The notes under the pieces were generated by a model, which saw only the letters and a program-made list of their open reading frames with translations, did no database searches and was not told the DNA's origin. A DNA stretch of 27,825 nucleotides from Chara braunii. Its lineage: Eukaryota; Streptophyta; Charophyceae; Charales; Characeae. The DNA lies in NCBI GenBank assembly GCA_003427395.1, contig BFEA01000035.1, positions 229,171 through 256,995 of the forward strand, written 5' to 3'. Of this stretch, positions 7,845-16,674 are shown one piece after another. How positions within the stretch are numbered: position 1 is the stretch's first letter; each line of letters begins with the position of its first letter. The position numbers were made by a program, and so were the translations under genes.

Positions 7845-8233
7845 TTGGTGTTTCCCGCTGTGTGCACCCTACTGCCATTGTCCCATAGGGTCAATGAATT
7901 ATCCGCAAAGGTAAGAGCACTAAACTGGACGATGTAAGATATATGCCCGAACATTCGGATCCATGCCTGGCACGTGGTTTTGTGGAGCAGCCTGGAATTG
8001 TAGTCACCTACCCAAAAATGCCATAGACAGGACTTCTATGTTCACACCATCTACAGCACTGTCGTCCTCTGGGCAGACGGCATGGTGCTCTTCTTCTATC
8101 CAGCGGACAACGTCTGCGAAATCAGAAACAGTACAAGGGTTACAATTGCGGCCTTGCTGTAGCGCTATGACATCGTCCGATTCCACAGGTTGCGCGGGAG
8201 ATTCGTTCACAGCTGGGGGAGATTCGTTCAACT
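7845..8233 (-). pseudogene. Josephin-like domain, copy B (inactive)
   Basis: Read on the minus strand, 8233-8007 gives a T-V-S-D-F helix start and a D-G-V-N-I-E-V-L-S-M-A-F block that align with the T-P-S-D-F and G-G-F-T-I…V-A-M blocks of copy A. An in-frame TGA follows at 8004-8006, where copy A reads D-R-Q-L-E-L. Homology then resumes (A-P-Q-N-H-V-P-G-M-D-P-N-V-R-A-Y-I) and, after a frameshift, gives S-Y-I-V-Q-F … L-T-L-W-D-N-G. The His of copy A's G-H-Y-M-V is Ser here, and no clear Cys box is present. A hidden intron around the TGA is possible, but the alignment runs straight through it, so decay is likelier. Confidence 0.5.
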
Positions 8234-8260
8234 CTGCAGATTGCACAGGTGTCGAAGACT

Positions 8261-8261
8261 C

Positions 8262-8295
<34 letters not shown>

Positions 8296-8304
8296 ACGCA
8301 CACA
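8261..8304. repeat. alternating purine-pyrimidine tract (GT/GC/CA), Z-DNA-type
   Basis: Forty-four consecutive alternating pyrimidine-purine bases: (GT)n into (GC)n into CACACGCACACA. The two ends are complementary, so it can also fold into a hairpin. Confidence 0.9.

Positions 8305-8307
<3 letters not shown>

Positions 8308-8389
<82 letters not shown>
8308..8389. repeat. (GA)41 microsatellite
   Basis: Eighty-two bases of uninterrupted GA. A pure homopurine-homopyrimidine mirror repeat of this length can form triplex (H-DNA). Confidence 0.98.
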
Positions 8390-8392
<3 letters not shown>

Positions 8393-8466
8393 CAAGAATA
8401 ATTTCACCAAAAAACAACATAAATTTAGACATTGCAATGATTGCATACATTTCAACTGTCACTCAC

Positions 8467-9171
8467 CTTGACCTTTCTCCCCAGTGGTAGAACTTCTGAG
8501 TTCACTTGTTGTAGGTCCTACAACTGTTACAGTGATGGCTTTCGTGAGAAGATTGCATATTCTCATTGTTGGAAGGATCAGCAACTGACGTTGTTTCATC
8601 CACTTTGATGATGAGCTGAACAGGAAAGGACTTGCAATACCCACTGACGTTTCCTTCACATGCCAAGTGCTTTTTACTTGCATACCAGATTCTTCATCAC
8701 CATCAACATTCTCGAACACACGTACTGGCACTTCACGAGTTGAAGCATTAAGTAAGAAACAGAACCCCTTTGGCCTGTCCACAAGGTGTTCTTGACTCTG
8801 CGGTTCATGTCCTTCCACCTTGTCATTCTCCTCCACCTCCTGTGCAGCCTTGTTACTATCAACATTTTTGCGTAAATCAACATCTTCGCCAGGTCTGCCG
8901 GCCACCTTCCCCTCGGTCATTTGCATGGGCAAAACCGGACAAAATACAGAGCTGAGAGATGAGGTGACCTGTCTTCCCCAGATATCATCTATTGTTGACT
9001 TAATTTTCTGTTGTATCCATTCTACAAGACCGGTCACAACAATTGCCTCGTTTCCTACAATGCTGGCCGACCAATCAATTCTAGATGTGTTGCCAGACTC
9101 TGAACTGACTTGTATGCGAGCAGCCACTCCAGTTTCAGTGTCAACAGGTTTCACCGACAGCATGCAATCAT
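8467..9171 (-). CDS. internal exon of the Josephin-like/RING-like gene (copy B)
   Basis: On the minus strand a 705-base open block lies between a strong acceptor (CTTCTTTTCTCTGATGTGCAG at 9172) and the GTGAGT donor at 8466. It encodes about 235 residues of mixed composition without low-complexity bias, which supports real coding. The segment I-D-W-S-A-S-I-V…V-E-W-I-Q-Q-K-I is followed by an acidic Lys/Glu-rich middle and a hydrophobic C-terminal part. No family is recognised. The phase fits the next exon (8233 downward). An ATG at 9163 is in frame, but the good acceptor upstream argues that it is internal. No poly(A) signal or first exon was found, so the gene is incomplete or decayed. Confidence 0.55.
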
Positions 9172-9179
9172 CTGCACAT

Positions 9180-9598
9180 CAGAGAAAAGAAGCACACATG
9201 TTACTTTCTTCTGGTGCAGACGTCAAATCTCCCAGCGTTCTGTAATTGTGTTGGCATGCAGTCCAGATCACGATGCATGTGACAATGTGACCAAGAAATG
9301 GACTGGCACCCATGGGAATCAAAGCGACAGCAGTACACAAAGGGATGATGCAACCATCTCGTGCACTGACTGGATTACTGGTGAAGGGATGGCTGAATGG
9401 AAGATCATAAGCACTGTTTGACAGACTCAACCACCTTGAAGGAAGGCAGGTTGCATTCCCATGTCACGGTGCATTTATTTTTTGTGGTCCATGCAATGTA
9501 ATTGTCAAGGATGTTGCCTTTGTCCTTCATCATGTATGCCCGAATGTTTGGGTCTGTGCCTGGTATGTGATTTCGTGGAGCAGGCTGGAGTATATCAT
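9180..9598 (-). pseudogene. Josephin-like domain fragment, copy C
   Basis: From 9598 downward the minus strand reads Q-P-A-P-R-N-H-I-P-G-T-D-P-N-I-R-A-Y-M, matching copy B, then D-N-Y-I-A-W…V-T-W-E-C-N in the position of copy A's G-H-Y-M-V…W-E-L-W-D-N. The His is Asn. In another frame a D-G-C-I-I-P-L-C segment matches D-G-G-C-V-I-P-L-C in the finger-region frame of copy B. The fragment stops at about 9598, where CCGGA-rich sequence begins. It lies upstream of the 8467-9171 exon on the same strand, so it could be a tandem domain of one gene or a separate duplicated gene end. Confidence 0.45.
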
Positions 9599-9599
9599 G

Positions 9600-9779
9600 G
9601 CTACGCCAGACCCGGACCCAGACAGCTCATGTCCTAGGACCAGACCCATGTCCAGTCGGGTCCGGCCATCTGGACTTCCGGACACATCCGGACCTCCGGG
9701 AATGCATGGTTCCGGACGTTCCGGACCGGGTAAACAGGTCCGGCAGTGTCCAGACCATTAAAAAAAAAAAAAAAAAAAA
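9600..9779. repeat. CCGGA-rich repeat with poly(A) run
   Basis: Between 9609 and 9752 the motif CCGGAC, its complement GTCCGG or a near variant occurs about ten times, several as TCCGGA palindromes. A 20-base A run (9760-9779) follows. No target-site duplication or terminal inverted repeat was found. A short retroposed or MITE-like element is possible. Confidence 0.5.
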
Positions 9780-9854
9780 TTCTGAAAAAAAAAGTATGTT
9801 ATGCATATAACAATGCAAACCACTTTTGCCTTAGAGTCATGTCAGAATTCCTAA
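9780..9854. other. flank of retrotransposon copy 1
   Basis: AT-rich sequence without features. The last five bases before the LTR are CCTAA. Confidence 0.5.
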
Positions 9855-10765
9855 TGCGAGGTTCAAGGCCTCGATCTGCCCTGCTGGGCCCTATTTTCTG
9901 TATGGTCCGCCGCCCTAAGTGAAGGCAGGCTCGACCCAGGGCCTACAGGCCTGTTTTGGGGTCACCACGCAACTGGGTAAATTCAGGCAGTTGCGCAGCG
10001 CCAGTTGGTTGAGAGCGCCCAGGCCCAGGGTGCCTCTTTTTTAATGTAACCGAGGCAGGCCCTGGGCCAGATTCGCAAGATGGACCGAACACAGGCCGCA
10101 GGCAGTTGAACACGGGCAACCACCACAGGCCCAGGGCCTGATTTGTTTGGTCTGGGGCTCAGGCTCTCCGGGCCTGCCGGAAGCTTCTGGGCAGGGGCCC
10201 AGCGCAGCCAAGCTGCACGCAAGGCAGGCAGGCCACTTCCATTTAGGAAAGGGCCTGCCCACGCATTCGGCATTTGGGCACTGGCTGCACGCTGCGCTAA
10301 CGCTGGCCAGCGCTCAAGCGCTCACGGGCGAGCTGGAAGGAGGAGGCCCATAGCCAAGCTGCGCTGCCGTATGCTGGATGGGGCGCATGGTGGTCTTTGG
10401 GTGGATGTGGCATCTGTGAGTTGGGGATCGAGGTTGTGAGTGATACGAGAGACATACCTGGTGCTTGAGGCGAACGGCATTGGCCGAGATCTGCTCGTAC
10501 TGCGGGGAGCTGTTGGCGTCATCAGCGGCATTGTAGATAGGCTAGATAGGATCTGCCATCTGTAGTCTGGGCGCCATGCGCCAGATAGTATATCGACATT
10601 GCTTCTTTGTTGATGATGATGAGACTATTCCAGCATTGTCAATTATGAGTTTTTGCTGTGCTCTTATTTGGTGGAACTTGTGATGCAATTCTGCTATTGG
10701 TTCGAGGTCACGACTATCTGGTCTCATGTGCATGATGCTGTTCGCTATTGCTCATTTTCCTTGCG
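9855..10765 (+). repeat. 5' LTR of copy 1 (911 bp)
   Basis: It starts TGCGAGG and ends CCTTGCG, where the other LTRs end CCTTGCA, so the canonical TG…CA end has one change. It aligns along its length with 16675-17857 and 19128-19919. A GGCCCAGGG…CCCTGGGCC inverted repeat with an inner GCCTC/GAGGC stem (about 10022-10067) is partly kept in the other LTRs. No convincing TATA box is seen within it. Confidence 0.9.
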
Positions 10766-10768
10766 ATT

Positions 10769-10780
10769 TGGTATCGGAGC
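10769..10780 (+). other. primer-binding site, copy 1
   Basis: TGGTATCGGAGC lies three bases after the LTR. It matches the common plant PBS TGGTATCAGAGC, complementary to the 3' end of tRNA-Met, at 11 of 12 bases. Confidence 0.8.
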
Positions 10781-12038
10781 TGTGGTACGGTGCGCTCATC
10801 TGGCGGTTGTCTTCTGCCTAAGCGGTACATGCACACGGTCTGCTGAGTGAGCGGCTGTGGGAGGTGTGTAGTGAGGAGGGCGAAGGCAAGTAGGGCGACC
10901 CAAGAGATGAGGGGTATCGCCAGGAAGGCTACTACAGGGTGCATATTGGGTGTTCGCAGTGTGATGAAAACTATCTGATCTGCGATTGATGCTGAGGTGG
11001 AACGGCGGTGTAATGCTGGTTGTGCCAAAGCAGCGATTGGTCATCACAATCGGCATCGGGTCATCTGGTGAGAATATTTGTGGTTGGGGGCAGCTATTTT
11101 GAGGTACGTTGCACCTAACCTTATCTACCCTCTTCGACACTTCTTACCGTGAGGATGTGTGCTCTGTCTTGAGAGTCCTCTCATGTGAGGAGTCGAGTGC
11201 GCTCAACCTTGAGAGTCGTCAGTGTTCACGTGGAGCATCTGGAAGGAGAGGGCGGTGCTATCTGAAGGGCCCTGGACGAAGCACTGGGTCACGGTCACCA
11301 TGCCAACCCACAGGGAGTAGAGCGCGCATGCTTTGCTGCTTTGTCCTTTGTCTGCTCACTGTGCTATAGCGGGGTTCTGAGGGGCAGGCCAGCCCTATGG
11401 GAAAGACGAGTAGCGGACGTCTATAAATAAGTACCGGCGGGGACCTTCCATTGGCTGTGATCGTCAACCTGTTTGCGACGTTAAATAATTCCTGAGGACT
11501 TCGGGGGCCGTCCATAAAAACGCCTCCTGATCAGCCAATTGGTCGGTGTAAGGCTCGCTGCACGTGAGGATAAATATTGTGCAGGGCTGGCCAGCTCAGA
11601 GCACAGGGGTGGGCCGTGTGCACACCTTTAGACACGCACGCTGTTCCGGAGTGCTCAGGGACGTTGACGACAAGAGACATTCAGGAAAAATTGAGGGAGG
11701 GGTAGATTCCAGGTGATAAGTTTGGGAAAGATTCCATCCTGCAAACAGCCAATCAAATGATTCTATTTTTATTTTGATTAGTTAGATGTACAGCCATTAA
11801 CATCTGACAGACAACATAGTTAGAACTGTTTCCTCTTCATTGTGCTTTCTGTTTGCGAACTAGTCAAAGTCAAAATAGTTTCGTTTGTAGGAATCTGAAT
11901 TCACTTGTTGGACCCAAATGTATATACTCTGATTTAGCCATCGATTAATTATTTAATTATTTTAAATCCGTCTATGCACTACGCTGCGGTAGGCATCGGA
12001 GAGTGACCTAGTGCAGATTGTGTATAGTTTTGTAGCTT
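10781..12038 (+). other. long untranslated leader, copy 1
   Basis: About 1.26 kb separate the PBS from the first gag ATG, and the same leader is present in copy 2 (19935-21200). It contains two CTTGAGAGTC direct repeats (11168-11177, 11208-11217) flanking a TCCTC/GAGGA hairpin (11176-11191), an internal TATA box (11421) and an AT-rich final 300 bp. Hairpins in such leaders often serve dimerisation or packaging in retroelements; that role is inferred. Confidence 0.7.
11421..11429 (+). promoter_or_regulatory. internal TATA box in leader, copy 1
   Basis: CTATAAATA lies about 655 bp after the LTR and 610 bp before gag, and is repeated exactly at 20570 in copy 2. An ATTGGCTG (CCAAT-type) element follows at about 11450. 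Confidence 0.45.
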
Positions 12039-13850
12039 ATGAGCGACAGGGATACCACTAGCGAGGACGACAGGATCTTGCGATCGGCTAGACGCCCGAT
12101 AGCCCACTTGGCCTTAGGACCAGAGGGTGACAGGTTACTGTTCCGCCGGCTTAGGGAGAGGCAGCAGCAGCAGCGGAGAGCTAGGGCAGCAGAGGCCAGC
12201 AGGGCGTTCGCAAGCGAAGCGTCTGCTTCAGCAGCCATGGCAACTGCTGCGCAGCGGAGTTCCCAGGTCAGCAGTTCAAGGAACCGTAGGGTCAACGGTT
12301 GCGCAAACCTTGAGTCAATCCATTGTCGTAATGGCAAGCCAGCCAATAGTGTTGACCCCTGAAGAGGTCGCCATACAGCAGGCAGCACTGCAAGAGGCAC
12401 AACTACAGAAGGCTCTAGGAGAGATAAAGGCAGAGAAGGAAAGAATGATCCACAGAAGAGCCAGGTTACAGTGGAGACAAGCGGATGTTAGTGAGTTATA
12501 GGGGATGGATTTGACGCGCATGGATGATGATGTGAGGACCCTGTGTGCAGTCCTGCTAGGTATAGTAGAAATGCAAGACCACCAGACGAGTCTCTTCCAG
12601 GACATCCAGCAGAGTCTGGCTGTATTGGTTGAGCTCCATCCTCCTCCTTTTGTCCCACCGGTGATTGGGGTATCCCCATATGTCTCTCCAGCATCGGTCC
12701 ACGCCGCTTCCCTAGGTATGTCGCAAACAGGAGGGTTCTCAGCAGGTCCTAGTGTGCAGGTTCCTGTATAGTCAGTGTATTCCTTACCTCCGTCACAGGT
12801 TGCCGTAACCGGGCAGCCTGCTGTCTCGCAGCCTGCACAGCCGCAGGGTACACAGCCCCAACAGCAGCTAGTGCAGCACCCTAGTCCCCAAGGTCCACAA
12901 CCTGGGGTGGGGACAGCTTTCGGGACAAACCCAGTGGGTTCCGAAGACGACCATCGCCTCTCCCAAACCTTTTTCAGGGGACAGGAGGGGCGAAGACCTC
13001 GACACATGGTTGAGGTCAGTGCCGGTCTATGTCAAGTGTAAATTAACCTTGCCGCACGAGGAAGTGTTTGTGGCTGCCTCCTATTTATAGGGGAGTGCAG
13101 CAAGATGGTTGAGTGGTTTAGTGCAGTTACAGGGATACGGTCACGACTTCCGCACTTGGGCAATCAACTAGAAACTGGATGACTTCCTCAAAGCTGGTGG
13201 AAGACAGGTAGCATGATCCTCAGGAGGCTCAAAAGGCCATTGATTCGATCTCGACTCCGAACAACAGGCAATTCAAGTCAGTAAGGGAGGCCACGAACGC
13301 AGTAGAGCGTCTGATCTGTGTTCCTGGAGTGCGCTACGACCCCCAGGTTTTACTCCTCATACCTGAGATGCTTTCCTTTGCCTCTCAGGAATCAGTTGGC
13401 AGGTGAGGCCAACATCAACATGCACAACTTCCCCTCGTTCAGCAAGAAGGCCCTAGACCTAAAAGCAAAGATAGGGCATGGACATACACCCATGACGGAT
13501 GGAAGGAAGAAGACACTGCCTCCCAACTGAAAGGCGAAGGGTCGCATCTTGTTCATCGACAACGATGGGTCTACCATCGAGTTAGAAGGCGACTTCCAGG
13601 CGGGAGCGGGTTAAGAGGCGGGCAGCGTAGAGGTTTCAGGGGGTGGAACAGTCGCTGCCACTGTCCAAAAAGGTAAGGCGACAGGTAGACGCCGTGGAGG
13701 CTCCCGGTCTAGGAGTCAAGTCGACCCTAACGCTCCTCCATGGGAGAAAGCGGGTCTCACAGAGGACGTGTGGAGAGACCGGTATGGCACGCATGTATTC
13801 GTTGTGGTCAATATGGCCACAACCAATTCAAGTGCTGCAATAAGAAGGTA
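12039..13850 (+). pseudogene. gag, copy 1 (frameshifted)
   Basis: The ATG at 12039 opens an Arg/Glu/Gln/Ala-rich N-terminus ending in frame collapse near 12300. The capsid-like part is spread over several frames. It includes the 13318-13530 block, whose H-N-F-P-S-F-S-K-K-A-L segment recurs in copy 2. The nucleocapsid zinc knuckle is intact (13794-13835: C-x2-C-x4-H-x4-C), preceded by a basic stretch. Gag would form the cytoplasmic particle; this copy cannot make it because of the stops and shifts. Confidence 0.8.
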
Positions 13851-14107
13851 ACCAAGAAGATCCCGCCTACAATGGGGCAGGCATTGGGATCCTCCGCTCC
13901 CGTAGGTAGCAATGTGGCCATAGTAGTTGTTCCTGCTAGGGTCGAGGTGGTGGACACACCCTCACCATCTCGAGAGATGGCCCAAGATACTGACTCCATC
14001 GTCGTCCCGCAAACACATTCGGACTCAGCGATCCTCTGTTCGCTGAATGTGTTTGAGTCCTCAGAGGAGCTAGAGGAGGAGTGGTCTAGATTGGACCCAC
14101 TAGCTTC

Positions 14108-14480
14108 TTGGCAGCCATGGCCAAAGCCCCAAAGGGTGAGTTGTTCGTCGGCGAGGTAGTCATCAACGGCCGCAAGGCCGGGGCCTATTATGACACTTGC
14201 TCGATGCGTAATTTCATTAGTCGCGCGTGCGTTGAGAGGTTGCTCTTAAAGGGGCAAGTGCAGCGCTTGAGTCGACCTGTGGAGTCCTCCTGTGGAGTCG
14301 ACCTGTGCCAAAAAACAGCGCATGGTAGTCAACGACTACCTCAAAGACGTTGAGTGTCTTTTCCCGTACGCGGGAGGGGAATTGAGACATCGAACCTCGT
14401 TCCTAGTCAGCGATGATCTCCCTATGGATATCTTGTTAGGTATGTACTACCTCTCCATTGCACAACCCCAGTTTGACTAG
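14108..14480 (+). pseudogene. aspartic protease, copy 1
   Basis: The segment G-E-L-F-V-G-E-V precedes the active-site strand Y-Y-D-T-C-S-M-R-N-F-I-S (D-T-C at 14192-14200), where the family norm is D-[ST]-G. The second half (14292-14480) has D-L-P-M-D-I-L-L-G-M-Y-Y-L, the usual I-L-G-M-D-W-L block of Ty3/gypsy proteases. A short local duplication at about 14274-14310, repeating GTGGAGTC and GTCGACCTGTG, breaks the frame between the halves. Confidence 0.75.
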
Positions 14481-14685
14481 GACCGAAAAGTGGTCAAACA
14501 CACTTTGCTCGGAGGAGGGACCGCCAGATTACGTAAGTTCAAGGCTAGTAGTCTGATCGAGTTCTACGGATGCATGTATGAGGCCGCGTTCTATAATTAT
14601 TCCAAGCAAAATCCAAAGGAGGGTATGTACTTAGTGTACGTCTCTGCAAAAGGTGAGCCAGTGAAAATGCCTCCAAAGAGAGTGA

Positions 14686-15531
14686 GTGGTCGCTAGGTAC
14701 CCTGATCTATTTGAAGAGCCGAAAGGGGTTGTTGAGAGGGAGGTCGTCCACGCGGTAGAGATTATCCCTGGGTCTAGCATTCTGGAGGGTAGGATCTATT
14801 GGATGTCTCCAGGTGAGCTCGATGAGCTTCGCCAGCAACTCAAGGATCTCATAGACAAGGGTTGGATCCGGCTGAGTGCCTCCCCTTACGGATCGCCAGT
14901 CTTATTCGTACCAAAGAAGGGGGTAACTTTGAGGATGTGCATTGACTATAGGCGCCTCAATGCCATCGCTGTGAATAATGCAAAACCCCTACCGTGCATC
15001 GATAACTTGTTGGACCGAGTGCAAGGGTGCGGGTACTTCAGTAAGATAGATCTGAAGTCCTGGTACCATCAGATTGCAATCCGGCCCGAGGATCAACACA
15101 AAACCACCTTTCAGACCAGGTACGATCTGTAGGAGTTTGTGGTGATGCCTTCTGGCCTTTGCAATGCTCCTGTCACCTTTCAACACGCGATGAACCGGAT
15201 CTTTCATGACTACTTGGACAAGTTTATCATCGTGTATCTCGATGACATACTTATCTTTAGCAGGACTGTTGAGGAGAGTGTAACGCACTTAGATAAAGTC
15301 CTTAGTCTCCTCAGACAGCACCAGTACAAGATCAACCGGGAGAAGTGTGAGTTTGGTTGCACCCGGATCTTGTACCTGGGTCATGAGATTTCCGAGGAGG
15401 GATTGAAGCCCGATGACGCGAAGGTGGCCAACATTCGTGACTGGCCGTGTCTTCAGTTTGTGACTGAGATGAGGTCCTTAGGGATGACAGGCTACTACCG
15501 CAACTTTCCGCAACTTTGTTCAAAATTATAG
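14686..15531 (+). pseudogene. reverse transcriptase, copy 1
   Basis: RT blocks appear in order: W-I-R-L-S-A-S-P-Y-G-S-P-V-L-F-V-P-K-K, C-I-D-Y-R-R-L-N, F-S-K-I-D-L-K-S, then after an in-frame TAG (15130-15132) M-P-S-G-L-C-N-A-P and the catalytic Y-L-D-D (15235-15246), followed by Y-L-G-H-E-I-S and G-M-T-G-Y-Y-R-N-F. A 10-bp direct duplication (CGCAACTTTC twice, near 15499-15518) shifts the frame at the thumb/connection. The catalytic Asp residues are retained, but no continuous product is possible. Confidence 0.88.
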
Positions 15532-15535
15532 TATA

Positions 15536-16235
15536 GTGGCCGCCCCTTTGACGGACCTGACACGCCTTGACACCCCATGGGAGTGGACAGACAGGCGTGA
15601 GGCTGCTTTCAGACATCTAAAGCATGCGTTGACACACCATAAGGTCTTGAAACTTTCCGATCCTGACAAACCTTCGGTTGTGACTACGGATGCCAGCCAA
15701 TATGGCATTGGTGTCGTACTTGCGGAGCAGGAGGGGAAGAAGTTGAGGCCGGTACAATACATGTGCCCTCTCAAAAGTTGGCCAAGTCCACCTATGAGAA
15801 GGAGCTCTATGCGATCTACAAGGCGCTCACCCATTGGAGACACTACCTCCTAGGTCGCTTTTTCTATGTCAGGACTGATCATCAAACCCTGAGATGGATG
15901 CAGACTCAACCGGTACTCTCCGACGCTCAGAAGCGTTGGATTGAAGTCATTGAGCAATATGACTTCGAACCCCTGTACATCAAGGGGGAGGTTGCTGATG
16001 CGTTGTCACGTAGGCCAGATTTTCTCGGTGCGCTGGTCATTGAATTTGGGCTTGCGGACGATGTTACTCAGTCCTTGATGGAAGCCTGTCGCGAGGACCC
16101 ATTCACGTCAGAGATCATACGCAGACTCGAGGCGAAGGATAAACCTACGTTTGAAGAGTTTAAGTTGATCAATGGCCTCCTGTTCCTTGAGAAGGCCGGG
16201 AATAAACGTCTTTGTGTGCCTAATCGGGAGTCACC
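15536..16235 (+). pseudogene. RNase H and connection, copy 1
   Basis: RNase H blocks V-T-T-D-A-S-Q-Y-G-I-G, Y-E-K-E-L-Y-A-I-Y-K-A-L, R-T-D-H-Q-T-L-R-W-M and V-A-D-A-L-S-R-R-P are all present, so the four acidic positions are visible. A ~10-bp deletion relative to copy 2 near 15762 shifts the frame between the first two blocks. The sequence stays colinear with copy 2 until N-K-R-L-C-V-P-N-R-E-S (about 16232) and then jumps to the chromodomain region. Confidence 0.85.
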
Positions 16236-16638
16236 ACGCATGGATGGAGAGGTCGACATCGACGACATCGTTGACCTCTCGTCGCTCAATGCTGCCCCCA
16301 ACCATGCTCGTCTTGTGGCATCCTCGGGGCGCGATGGTGCCGTCTTCCTCCTCCGCCTCGGCACATTTCCATGTCCCATACCATGCTCTCGTCGCTCAAT
16401 GCTTCCCCCATCCATGGTTGGAGAGGTCGACATCGACAACATCGTTGACCACAAGGAAACAGGCAGGGGACGTCCTCCGAAACCAAAGCTACAGTACCGG
16501 GTTCAGTTCAAACATCATACTGATCCAAAGGAGGATCGATGGTTTGCCAAGGAGGAACTGATGCAGACCGCCCCTCAGGCTGTGACCCAATATGAAAAGT
16601 CTCTACAGAAGGGAAAGCGCCAGATTATTGAAGACTAA
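16236..16638 (+). pseudogene. rearranged junction and chromodomain, copy 1 (integrase missing)
   Basis: Where copy 2 has about 1 kb of integrase, copy 1 has two copies of the chromodomain start (G-E-V-D-I-D-[DN]-I-V-D; 16241-16275 and about 16417-16452) and two copies of a 31-bp motif beginning CTCTCGTCGCTCAATGCT (16276-16306, 16386-16416). About 79 bp of unrelated sequence separates the two motif copies. The second chromodomain (about 16418-16600) has L-Q-Y-R-V-Q-F, a P-K-E-D-R-W-F segment and a T-A-P-Q-A-V-T-Q-Y-E helix. This fits a chromodomain with part of the aromatic cage. The frame ends at TAA 16636-16638. Confidence 0.8.
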
Positions 16639-16663
16639 ACTTCTCAGAGGACTAGCGAAGTAT

Positions 16664-16674
16664 GGAGGAGGGAA
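16664..16674 (+). other. polypurine tract, copy 1
   Basis: GGAGGAGGGAA abuts the TG of the 3' LTR and would prime plus-strand synthesis. It is identical in copy 2 (26783-26793). Confidence 0.85.

Larger units (their letters stand above)
8234..8466 (-). other. candidate intron with microsatellites
   Basis: On the minus strand the 5' end reads CAAG|GTGAGTGAC, a near-consensus donor at 8467/8466. The 3' end reads TGCAATCTGCAG|AG, an acceptor at 8234/8233. The upstream exon leaves one base of a codon and the downstream exon supplies two, giving a Glu and an open frame across the junction. The (GA)n tract, which is CT-rich on this strand, lies in the 3' half of the intron. Confidence 0.6.

Noticed and set aside
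7907-7920. Perfect-looking plus-strand splice donor (CAAAG|GTAAGAG)
   Set aside because: The protein similarity here (L-T-L-W-D-N-G) is on the minus strand, and no plus-strand exon with a recognisable product adjoins it.
8190-8471. Arg-Glu repeat and Ser-Leu repeat proteins
   Set aside because: They are translations of the (GA)41 tract and its complement, which lies in a candidate intron.
9983-10353. Open frames of 60-100 aa inside the LTRs
   Set aside because: They recur in every LTR because the LTRs are homologous and GC-rich. None has a domain and each is interrupted in at least one copy.
10766-12038. tRNA or other structured RNA gene in the leader
   Set aside because: I saw no cloverleaf or A/B-box arrangement. 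The PBS is complementary to a tRNA end but is not itself a tRNA.
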